A stretch of 64,000 nucleotides of DNA from JAXDTI01 sp034090045. Its GTDB lineage: Bacteria; Actinomycetota; Actinomycetes; Actinomycetales; Actinomycetaceae. The translations under genes were made by a program, and so were the position numbers. Location: the NCBI GenBank assembly GCA_034090045.1, contig JAXDTI010000003.1, positions 310,001 to 374,000 of the forward strand, written 5' to 3'. Positions 24,786-32,365 of this stretch are shown here, one piece after another. The notes under the pieces were generated by a model. The model ran no database searches, was not told the origin of the DNA, and was given only the letters and a program-made list of their open reading frames with translations. Every line of letters starts with the position of its first letter. The first letter of the stretch is position 1.

Positions 24786-26149
24786 CAGCGGTCAACACCT
24801 CCAAGCACCGGGTCAATCGAGGCTAAAGCCACAATCAAATCCGATATTGTGCCGCCCTCGGATTCGAGAGACAGCGATTGCAGATTCGAGAAAGACGGTT
24901 CCCGGAAATGCACCCGATAGGGGCGATTACCGCCGTCACTAACCAGGTGACATCCCATAATGCCTTTCGCGTGTTCGGTCAAAGCAGTGACCTGACACGG
25001 AGGTATACGGAAGCCCTCGGTAACCATCTTGAAATGCTGGATCAGCGACTCCATCGAGGTTCCCATAATCTCGCGGACGTGCTCCGGGGACTGCCCCTGA
25101 CCATCCCCCATCACCGACAGTTGCGCCGGCCAGGCAATCTGGGGGTCATCCACCATCACCGGGGCACCCTCGGTAGCGTCGAGACGATCGAGACACTGAT
25201 AGATAATCTTCAAGGATTCATAGCACTCGTTGAAACGCACTACCGTACGGGTATAGGCATCAGACTCAGCCGCGAGCGGAACATCGAAATCATAGGTTTC
25301 ATACCCGAAGTAAGGCTGCATCTTGCGTAAATCCAGCGGATAGCCACCGGCACGCACACTCGGGCCGGTCATACCCATCGCCATCATTGCCGACATAGGC
25401 ATATAGGCGACACCCTCAAAACGTTTCTTGAAAATCGGGTTCGCCAACACGATGTCTTGCAGCTCGTTGATGTCGCGGCGAGTACGGGGCAGCAGATCCC
25501 GAATATATTCGGTGGCACCGGAGGGAATATCCTGGACGACACCGCCGGGACGCAGATACGCATTGTTCATGCGCAGCCCGGTGATCAGCTCGAAGATTCG
25601 CAGCACTTCCTCACGGCCACGGAAAGCAATCGTCATCAGGGTCGTGCCACCCAGCTCGTTACCGGCAGAACCGATAGCCACCAGGTGCGAAGAAATCCGC
25701 GCCAACTCCAGCATCATCACGCGAATAACATTGGCGCGCTCCGGAACCTTGTCAGTAATCCCGAGAGCCTTGTCTACCGCCGCGACATAGCCGGCCTCGT
25801 TGAACAGCGAAGCAACATAGTCCATGCGGGAAGCATAGGTTACGCCCTGCGTGAAAGTCCGGTACTCCATGTTCTTCTCAATGCCGGTGTGCAGGTAGCC
25901 GGTTCCGACCCGCACCTCGCGGACATATTCACCGTCGAGCTCCACGATCAGGCGCAAAACCCCGTGTGTCGAGGGATGTACCGGACCGAGATTCACGACC
26001 ACGCGTTCGTGAGCCAGTTTCTCTGCCTCGGAAACCATCTCCTCCCAGTCACCACCGTGGACGGTGTATTCGGGAATGTCACCCTCAGCTAACTCGTCGA
26101 GAGCCGGTCCAGCTGCCCGGAACACCGGGTTCTTCATGTCTTTGTGCAT
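24785..26149 (-). CDS. nuoD: NADH-quinone oxidoreductase subunit D
   Basis: This 49-kDa-type subunit forms the quinone-binding cavity together with NuoB and is related to the large subunit of NiFe hydrogenases. The 454-residue protein has NLGPVHPSTHGVLR (quinone-site His), the YLHTGIEKNMEYRT segment and DPVLGGVDR at the C-terminus. An N-terminal extension of about 45 residues precedes the conserved part; in-frame ATGs at codons 1 and 5 both remain possible starts. It overlaps nuoC by one base. Confidence 0.96.
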   Translation of the reverse strand: MHKDMKNPVFRAAGPALDELAEGDIPEYTVHGGDWEEMVSEAEKLAHERVVVNLGPVHPSTHGVLRLIVELDGEYVREVRVGTGYLHTGIEKNMEYRTFTQGVTYASRMDYVASLFNEAGYVAAVDKALGITDKVPERANVIRVMMLELARISSHLVAIGSAGNELGGTTLMTIAFRGREEVLRIFELITGLRMNNAYLRPGGVVQDIPSGATEYIRDLLPRTRRDINELQDIVLANPIFKKRFEGVAYMPMSAMMAMGMTGPSVRAGGYPLDLRKMQPYFGYETYDFDVPLAAESDAYTRTVVRFNECYESLKIIYQCLDRLDATEGAPVMVDDPQIAWPAQLSVMGDGQGQSPEHVREIMGTSMESLIQHFKMVTEGFRIPPCQVTALTEHAKGIMGCHLVSDGGNRPYRVHFREPSFSNLQSLSLESEGGTISDLIVALASIDPVLGGVDR

Positions 26150-26910
26150 TAGTCGTATGACCTCCGAGTATCTACAGGCGGCACCGTGGCACCTTTATAT
26201 TCGACCGGTATGCCACCAAGCGGATAGTCCTTGCGTTGCGGATGCCCCACCCAATCGTCAGGCATCGCGGTGCGTGACAGTGCCGGGTGACCATCAAAAA
26301 CAATGCCCATCAAATCCCAGGTTTCGCGTTCATGCCAGTCATCACCGGGGTACACGCTCACCAGTGAGGGCACGTGCGGGTCAGAATCCGGGCAGGTAGT
26401 CTCGATACGCAACTGACGGTTATGGGTCACAGAGAACAGCATGAACACCGCATGCAATTCGCGTCCCGCATCGTGCGGATAATGCACACCGTTTACCCCC
26501 AGACACAGTTCGAAACGCAAATCCTGGTCATCACGCAGGAACTTAGCGGTTTCAAGCAGATGTTCACGAGTGATATAGATAGTCAACTCGTCATGGTCAA
26601 CAACAACCTTTTCAATAACCTCGCCGACCTGCAGACCGTCACTTTTTATGTGAGTTTCAAGGATATCGACAACACCATCAAACCAGGAACCGTAGGGGCG
26701 TGGACTCTCGCCGGGCAGCTGCGGGTGGCGCACCAGACCGCCAAAACCGGAGGTGTCACCAGAGTCGTGAACCCCGAAAAGACCGTGACGCTCCCCGAAA
26801 CCCTCCGGCTGCGGATGGGAACGAAGACTCGGGTCGGGCAGCGACTGGAGAGCCTGACCTGTCTGCTCAGCGGCATCCACCTCGGAGCCTTTACCATTGT
26901 TGTCGCTCAT
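26149..26910 (-). CDS. nuoC: NADH-quinone oxidoreductase subunit C
   Basis: This is the 30-kDa-type hydrophilic subunit of the connecting module. The 253-residue protein has a variable charged N-terminus of about 80 residues. The conserved fold follows, with SVYPGDDWHERETWDLMGI and LPDDWVGHPQRKDYPL-like signature (here MPDDWVGHPQRKDYPLGG). No redox cofactor is expected. The start overlaps the nuoB stop by 4 nt. Confidence 0.95.
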   Translation of the reverse strand: MSDNNGKGSEVDAAEQTGQALQSLPDPSLRSHPQPEGFGERHGLFGVHDSGDTSGFGGLVRHPQLPGESPRPYGSWFDGVVDILETHIKSDGLQVGEVIEKVVVDHDELTIYITREHLLETAKFLRDDQDLRFELCLGVNGVHYPHDAGRELHAVFMLFSVTHNRQLRIETTCPDSDPHVPSLVSVYPGDDWHERETWDLMGIVFDGHPALSRTAMPDDWVGHPQRKDYPLGGIPVEYKGATVPPVDTRRSYD

Positions 26911-27461
26911 GCCAACAGCCCTTTCATTTCGGCGGTCGGTGTCGCTTTCAAGGCAGCTTCCTCGACCTTGCGGGCGATTTCACGGCGCCGTTCAGCACCC
27001 AGCGGAGTTTCGTTACGAATCTGTTTATGCAGCTCCAAAAGACTATAGAGCAGCGCCTCCGGGCGCGGCGGGCAACCGGGCAGGTAGATGTCTACCGGAA
27101 CCACATGGTCACAGCCCTGCACGATCGCGTAGTTATTGAACACGCCACCGGTAGAGGCACAGGCCCCCATCGAAAGCACCCACTTGGGTTCCGGCATCGC
27201 GTCATAGATACGGCGCACAATCGGAGCCATCTTATTCGACATACGACCCGAAACAATCATCAAGTCGGCGTGACGCGGCGAAGCACGAAACACCTCCATG
27301 CCGAAACGAGACATATCGAAACGTGAAGTTCCGGTGGCCATCATCTCGATGGAGCAGCACGCCAAGCCCATTGTCACCGGCCACACCGATGCCTTACGAG
27401 CCAAACCAAGCATCTTCTCGATGCTGGTCAAAGCTACCCCAGCGGGCAGGTCATTATCCAT
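26907..27461 (-). CDS. nuoB: NADH-quinone oxidoreductase subunit B
   Basis: NuoB holds cluster N2, the electron donor to quinone. Its ligands are the tandem Cys of GLACCSIEMM (residues 35-36), the Cys of MGACASTGG and that of LPGCPPRPEA. The protein is 184 residues from MDNDLPAGVAL. The ATG at 27461 is 13 nt from a strong GGAGG. A GTG two codons upstream (27467) lies 7 nt from the same site and may be the true start. The frame is open further upstream without conservation. Confidence 0.95.
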   Translation of the reverse strand: MDNDLPAGVALTSIEKMLGLARKASVWPVTMGLACCSIEMMATGTSRFDMSRFGMEVFRASPRHADLMIVSGRMSNKMAPIVRRIYDAMPEPKWVLSMGACASTGGVFNNYAIVQGCDHVVPVDIYLPGCPPRPEALLYSLLELHKQIRNETPLGAERRREIARKVEEAALKATPTAEMKGLLA

Positions 27462-27502
27462 AGACACAGGTTTTACCTCCTTGGAAAAAATCGCGGCCGA
27501 AA

Positions 27503-27871
27503 TCAGTATTCGAGTCCGCCACGCCGCCACAGGTACACGAACGGGATAGTCAGTAACACCACGAAAAGCAAAATATCGATCAGTGCGATTACGCCCAGTT
27601 CCGGACCGAAAGCGGAAATGGAGACCGCCCACGGGTAAAGGAACACAACCTCGATGTCGAAAATAATGAAAATCATCGCCACCAGGTAATACTTGATTGG
27701 GAAGCGACCGTCAGCGGCGGTTGTGCGAGTAGGCTCCGAACCGCACTCGTAGCTTTCGACCTTAGTGCGGTTCCAACGGTTCGGACTGAACAGGGCGGAC
27801 ATTGCGAGACCGCCAACGGCCAGCGCCAGAGCCACCGCCGTCATTATCAATATGGCTACTGCTGGGTTCAT
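27503..27871 (-). CDS. nuoA: NADH-quinone oxidoreductase subunit A
   Basis: This 122-residue subunit of three transmembrane helices heads the operon. It has the conserved YECGSEPTRTTADGRF-like loop (here YECGSEPTRTTAADGRFPIK) that lies near the quinone site, and FIIFDIEVVFLYPWA. The ATG at 27871 has GGAG upstream. About 41 nt separate it from nuoB. Confidence 0.96.
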   Translation of the reverse strand: MNPAVAILIMTAVALALAVGGLAMSALFSPNRWNRTKVESYECGSEPTRTTAADGRFPIKYYLVAMIFIIFDIEVVFLYPWAVSISAFGPELGVIALIDILLFVVLLTIPFVYLWRRGGLEY

Positions 27872-27964
27872 GAGACGCTCCTCTGCCCCCTATATCTCCG
27901 GCTGCGACGCCGGTTACGGTTACCAAATCTGCGAGCACACGCGGGCAGACCCATACAAGTCACC

Positions 27965-27970
27965 ATTATA
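27965..27970 (-). promoter_or_regulatory. Candidate -10 box of the nuo operon
   Basis: A perfect TATAAT reads on the minus strand 94 nt before the nuoA start. I find no good -35 box 16-18 nt upstream of it, so the promoter call rests on the -10 alone and on the position in the only gap ahead of the operon. Confidence 0.4.
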
Positions 27971-28018
27971 ACGGTTGTGCCCGCCCACTGGTGCACGCTT
28001 CCGTGACCTGGAAATCAC

Positions 28019-29338
28019 TCAACCACGCGGTGCGAGACGACACATCAGCTGGATAATCCGGTCATAGACGTCCCCACCCTCACGGGCGAAACCATCCGAA
28101 AGCAGCTTGTGAACCCAAATCATCAGATGCGGCTTGTCCAAACCGTATTTCGTACAGAAATGCATGATCCGTGGATTCTCAATCAGTTTCACGAATATCC
28201 GACCCAGATTGTAGTAGCTGCCGTACTCATCCAAAACTCGCTGGGTGTAAAGGTTCATCGCGGCGTGGGCAGCACGTGAATCTCGCCGTCCAAGAGCCTG
28301 AATAATCTGTTCAGCTGCGATCCGTCCGGACGTAAGAGCCGAAGAAATCCCCTCGCCGTTGAAAGGCGAAACCAGACCGGCGGCATCACCCACTAAAACC
28401 AAACCGCGCCTGTAGATTGGTTTGCGGTTGATCGCCATCGGCAACGCCGCAGAACGCATCTGACCGACCTGAGTTTCGGAACTGATTCCCCACTCCTCGG
28501 GAAGATTATCGACCCAGGTTTTGAACACCTGGCGATAGTTGATTTTAGTGGCCTGAGCAGTCGAAGAAACCGACCCTAAACCCACATTCACCAAACCGTT
28601 ACCGAGCGGAAAAACCCAACCGTAACCGGGGAGCAGCTCCGAGGCGTTCCGCTTGCCACTCCACAGCTCCAGGTGCGACTCCATCCAGTCCTCATCGCCC
28701 CGAGGGGAACGGAAATAGGCGCGGGCAGCCACCGCAATCGGACGATCGGGACGTTTCTCGATACCGTAGCCGGTCGCGACCCGCGCCGCGACACCGCCAC
28801 AATCCACCACATATTCGGCATGAACCTGGTAGCGTCCAGCAATCCGACCGTCCCGACGAGCCTGCACCTCGACACCGGTCACCCGACCATCATCGTCAGT
28901 GAGCACCCCCAACACGTTCGCGCCGGTACGCAGCCTGGCTCCGGCGGACACCGCCTGGAGAATGAGCCTGAGATCCAGCTCCGTGCGCTGTCGCGCCATA
29001 CCGTATTCCGGCAGGTCAACACTGTTCGTCCAGGGCAGAAATATTTCGTGACCGCCACCGATAACCGTCAAACCACGATTGAACATCCAGCCGTCTTCAA
29101 GTCGCGGATTAATTCCCATAGCCAAAATTTCGCGTACCGCGGCCGGCGTCAAACCATCACCGCAAACCTTTTCGCGCGGATACTCGGCCTTTTCTAAAAC
29201 CAGTACATCAACACCCGCATTAGCCAAGTGACAGGCCACCGAAGCGCCACCGGGACCACCCCCCACGACAGCTACAGTGACCTTCGTTTCGACGTGATCT
29301 TCGAGACCTTTAAGGCTATCAACCTGAGGGAAACTCAT
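28019..29338 (-). CDS. Geranylgeranyl reductase-family FAD oxidoreductase (MenJ-like)
   Basis: This 439-residue flavoprotein belongs to the geranylgeranyl reductase family. In mycobacteria the homologue MenJ saturates one isoprene unit of the menaquinone tail. Visible motifs are the Rossmann VVGGGPGGASVA near residue 25, EKVCGDGLTP, and the second FAD motif GLVLVGDAAGLVSPFNGEGIS. It overlaps menG by 4 nt, which supports a menaquinone role over chlorophyll or archaeal-lipid roles of other members. Substrate assignment is inferred from context. Confidence 0.85.
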   Translation of the reverse strand: MSFPQVDSLKGLEDHVETKVTVAVVGGGPGGASVACHLANAGVDVLVLEKAEYPREKVCGDGLTPAAVREILAMGINPRLEDGWMFNRGLTVIGGGHEIFLPWTNSVDLPEYGMARQRTELDLRLILQAVSAGARLRTGANVLGVLTDDDGRVTGVEVQARRDGRIAGRYQVHAEYVVDCGGVAARVATGYGIEKRPDRPIAVAARAYFRSPRGDEDWMESHLELWSGKRNASELLPGYGWVFPLGNGLVNVGLGSVSSTAQATKINYRQVFKTWVDNLPEEWGISSETQVGQMRSAALPMAINRKPIYRRGLVLVGDAAGLVSPFNGEGISSALTSGRIAAEQIIQALGRRDSRAAHAAMNLYTQRVLDEYGSYYNLGRIFVKLIENPRIMHFCTKYGLDKPHLMIWVHKLLSDGFAREGGDVYDRIIQLMCRLAPRG

Positions 29339-30066
29339 GAGCGCTCCGGTTTGAAACCCAGGTGCATCGCCACCACACCCAAAGTCAGGTTACGGTAACG
29401 AACATTCACAAAGCCGGCTTCAGAAATCATGCGACCCAACTCGTTTTGATTCGGCCAATCCACAATCGAGTCAGTCAAATACTCGTAGGCGGGTTTATCC
29501 GAGGAAGTCACAGTCGCCAATATCGGCAACACCGAACGCAAAAACCACAGGTAGACACCACGCACCAGACGATTCGGCGGCGTAGAAAACTCGACAACCA
29601 AGACCCGACCACCCGGTTTCGTCACCCGATACATCTCCGCGAGCGCCCGGCGCGGATCCGAAATGTTACGCAGACCAAAAGAAATCGTGGTGGCACTAAA
29701 GGAAGCGTCATCGAAAGGCAGATTCATGGCATCCGCATAAACGAATTCCAGCTCCGGGTGGCGTTCCCTGCCCTTTGCCAGCATTCCGGGTGAAAAATCT
29801 GCGGCGGTCACGTGGGCACCGCGCTCTATATAGTGAATCGCGGAGGAACCCGTACCTCCGGCAATATCTAAAACACTGTCATCCGGGCCGGCGTTGAGAG
29901 CAGTGGCGGCGGCTCGACGCCAACCACGCTGCTGGAAAGCGGTTAGCACATCGTTGGTCACGTCATAGCGCTCCGCTACCAAATCAAACATTTGAGAGAC
30001 TATGCGAGGGTCTTTGTGCAGGTCGGCGGCCTTTACGAACTCGGGTTCCGTAGCGGGAACATTCAC
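29335..30066 (-). CDS. menG: Demethylmenaquinone methyltransferase
   Basis: This SAM-dependent C-methyltransferase makes menaquinone from demethylmenaquinone, the last ring-modifying step. The 243-residue protein has the SAM motif VLDIAGGTGSSAIHY, the UbiE/MenG signature FAERYDVTNDV-type (here VAERYDVTNDVLTAFQQRGWRR, shown in part) and SFGLRNISDPRRAL. It is followed with a 4-nt overlap by the MenJ-like gene and lies just upstream of the nuo operon, so quinone maturation and complex I are clustered. Confidence 0.93.
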   Translation of the reverse strand: MNVPATEPEFVKAADLHKDPRIVSQMFDLVAERYDVTNDVLTAFQQRGWRRAAATALNAGPDDSVLDIAGGTGSSAIHYIERGAHVTAADFSPGMLAKGRERHPELEFVYADAMNLPFDDASFSATTISFGLRNISDPRRALAEMYRVTKPGGRVLVVEFSTPPNRLVRGVYLWFLRSVLPILATVTSSDKPAYEYLTDSIVDWPNQNELGRMISEAGFVNVRYRNLTLGVVAMHLGFKPERS

Positions 30067-30160
30067 CGGTTATCCCTCCATAACTGTCTGTGGCTACTGC
30101 CGGGGCAATGTGTCCTATACAGCCTATAAAAGTGCCCTCGATATTGTCTCATTTATATCG

Positions 30161-31027
30161 TCAGCGCCACAACCGGCGACGCAGATAACGCAACATTCGT
30201 GTCACCACCCACACGTATCCAGCAATCTCTGCAGATAGATGCGCATTTTGTCGCAGTGAACGACGACGCAAACGCCGAAAGTCATGCACCGGCCACCCCT
30301 TTGAAATCGAGAGCAAACGCAGCCTCACGTCCGGGTTGATTACGTGCGGATTACCGACCATCTCCAATAGCGGCTGATCGGAAATCGAATCCGAATACGC
30401 CCAGGACTCCGCCAGGTCGATACCCTCACGTTCAGCCAGCTCCCGAACCGCATCGGCCTTTCCCTGTCCGTGCACTATGCCGCCAACCAGGCGCGGCTCG
30501 AAACGCCCATCGACCAGGGCAACGCGCGTAGCGATCGCCCCGGTCGCGCCAAGCCGTTCAGCCAGCACCTGAGCGATTTGAATCGGGGTGGCGGAAACCA
30601 GCCACACCTGATGCCCGTACTCCAGATGGCGATCCAAGATCTGTTTCGTACCGGGGAAAATACGGTGGTCAACCAGCATATTGCTGACATCCCTGCCGAT
30701 GGTAAGCATCTCGGCGAGCGAATGACCCTCCAGTCGCGACAGTGCCCTCTCCACGATCTGGTTGATATGTTCCGGTCGCTCCCCCGCCACCATATAGAAT
30801 GCCGCTTTCCGAGCCGCGAAAAACATATCGCTGATACCGAAGAAACCGTGCCTGTAGAGCTCTCGAACCACCTGATAGAACGATGCGCCGCGCACCAGCG
30901 TCTCATCTATATCAAAGAAAGCGGCCTGGGAATGCGGGTCAGCCGGTACTTGACGGATCGGGCTGGAGCTCGGCTCAATGTCGGCCAGTGCCGCCGCTAC
31001 CGCTGCACGCTTTCTTTCTTGACTCAC
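30161..31027 (-). CDS. HAD-IB family phosphatase (SerB-like)
   Basis: This 288-residue haloacid dehalogenase hydrolase has motif I FFDIDETLVRG (nucleophile D39, general acid D41), motif II LVSATPI, a Lys in GQGKADAVRE and motif III YSDSISDQPLLEMVG. The helical cap and the length place it in subfamily IB with SerB-like and CicA-like proteins; many actinobacterial members have unknown substrates. A basic C-terminal stretch, rich in Arg, follows the catalytic domain. It is divergent from the histidine phosphatase gene with 47 nt between them. Confidence 0.85.
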   Translation of the reverse strand: MSQERKRAAVAAALADIEPSSSPIRQVPADPHSQAAFFDIDETLVRGASFYQVVRELYRHGFFGISDMFFAARKAAFYMVAGERPEHINQIVERALSRLEGHSLAEMLTIGRDVSNMLVDHRIFPGTKQILDRHLEYGHQVWLVSATPIQIAQVLAERLGATGAIATRVALVDGRFEPRLVGGIVHGQGKADAVRELAEREGIDLAESWAYSDSISDQPLLEMVGNPHVINPDVRLRLLSISKGWPVHDFRRLRRRSLRQNAHLSAEIAGYVWVVTRMLRYLRRRLWR

Positions 31028-31074
31028 ACCCCAAGCCTATCGGCTGGGAGCGACAGAACCGATATTTTATAGGT

Positions 31075-31779
31075 ATGAACAACAACGCTACAGGCTTTGA
31101 ACGTGAACCGATAACAACCATTCACCTGATGCGCCACGGCGAAGTGGACAATCCCGACGGGATTCTCTACGGCAGGCTGCCAGGATACCGGCTAAGCGAA
31201 CTGGGGGAACAGATGGCTGAGCAGGTGGCACGCTATTTCGAGGAGCGGACTGCCGAGGCCGGGCCGATTACTGCGGTGATTACTTCACCGCTGCTGCGGG
31301 CACAGCAGTCAGGGGCACCGACTGCCGCCGCTTTCGGCTTGGAAGCGACAACCGATGAGCGGCTGATTGAATCCGGGAACTCTTTTGAGGGGATGCCGGT
31401 GAACCGCAACCCGCTGGCATTAGCAAAACCGAAATACTGGTGGCGATACCGTAACCCGCTGCGACCCAGCTGGGGAGAATCCTATAGTGACCAGGCGTTA
31501 CGGATGGTCGCTGCGGTCAGGGATATTCTGCACGCAAATCCGGGTGGAGAAGTGCTGGTAGTGTCACACCAGCTGCCCATATGGTTGCTGCGGCGATGGT
31601 TGGAGCGGCGAGTACTGTGGCATGACCCGAGGCGACGCGAATGCTCGCTCGCCTCGCTCACCACGCTGCGTTTTGAGGGCGAGACCCTGATTTCCTTGAG
31701 TTATCGCGAGCCCGCCGGGGGACTGCTGGGGGAGGCACGGGATATGGTTCCGGGAACATCGGGAGCAGAAATCAACTGA
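31075..31779 (+). CDS. Histidine phosphatase family protein
   Basis: This 234-residue member of the phosphoglycerate mutase-like superfamily has the catalytic LMRHGE motif with H21, the second Arg in SPLLRAQQ, and a distal VVSHQLPIW with the second catalytic His. Substrates in this superfamily range from sugar phosphates to nucleotides, and nothing here decides between them. The ATG at 31075 is chosen by homology; the frame is open upstream across the divergent promoter region but is not conserved there. A good ribosome binding site is absent (only ATAGGT precedes). Confidence 0.85.
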   Translation: MNNNATGFEREPITTIHLMRHGEVDNPDGILYGRLPGYRLSELGEQMAEQVARYFEERTAEAGPITAVITSPLLRAQQSGAPTAAAFGLEATTDERLIESGNSFEGMPVNRNPLALAKPKYWWRYRNPLRPSWGESYSDQALRMVAAVRDILHANPGGEVLVVSHQLPIWLLRRWLERRVLWHDPRRRECSLASLTTLRFEGETLISLSYREPAGGLLGEARDMVPGTSGAEIN

Positions 31780-31816
31780 GCGACTCAGCTGCGGCTAATA
31801 CAACCGCAGGTGCGGG

Positions 31817-32356
31817 TCACTGCTCCGGCGGACGATCCCCGCGATCCCGGCTATCGCCGTTTTTTTCATCTGGGCTGTTTGGGCTGGCTGGGTCAGGTGA
31901 ACCATCTGGGGCGATGCCACTGCCGGTGATCTCTGGACTGTCCGGGCTGGTTGGGGCGGTATCGGTGTCACTGCCGGTGCCGCTGTCATTCGGTTCTCGT
32001 TCTTTTTTTTCGCGCTGCAACTGTGCCTGGAGACGAAAAAGAAACTCCGGATCGTCATCTGGTGCCACATCATGACCGGCGGCAGGATCACCCCCTTTAC
32101 CACCTTTGAAAAGCGGATACGGGTTGTCTGCTGACCACAGACCGGAACGGAACGCGGCACCGCTGTCCTCTGCGCGCATCACTCGCGAAACAATAATCCA
32201 GGCGATCGCACCTATCGGCGAAAGCAGCACCACGCCCACTATCGCCAGAGCTTTCGGTATGCGAGCGGGCATCTCGTCAGCCGGGGTTCGGGCAATATCG
32301 GCAATCGCGTAGATGTCGAGCGCGATCGCAAGCACAATTAAGAGAACTCGAGGCAT
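31817..32356 (-). CDS. PLDc_N-domain membrane protein
   Basis: This 179-residue protein has two N-terminal transmembrane helices (residues ~4-20 and 32-56) ending in the PIGAIAWIIVSR signature of the phospholipase-D-nuclease N-terminal (PLDc_N) domain. No catalytic PLD domain follows. The rest is hydrophilic and rich in Asp, Ser, Pro and Gly, so it is probably a disordered cytoplasmic or external tail. It starts 9 nt after the pseudo-sortase gene on the same strand and is probably cotranscribed with it. The function is unknown. Confidence 0.75.
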   Translation of the reverse strand: MPRVLLIVLAIALDIYAIADIARTPADEMPARIPKALAIVGVVLLSPIGAIAWIIVSRVMRAEDSGAAFRSGLWSADNPYPLFKGGKGGDPAAGHDVAPDDDPEFLFRLQAQLQREKKEREPNDSGTGSDTDTAPTSPDSPEITGSGIAPDGSPDPASPNSPDEKNGDSRDRGDRPPEQ

Positions 32357-32365
32357 AGTTTAATC

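Noticed and set aside
31019..31075. TTGACT at 31019 as -35 box for the histidine phosphatase gene
   Set aside because: The only plausible -10 (TATTTT near 31063) is about 38 nt away, too far for one promoter.
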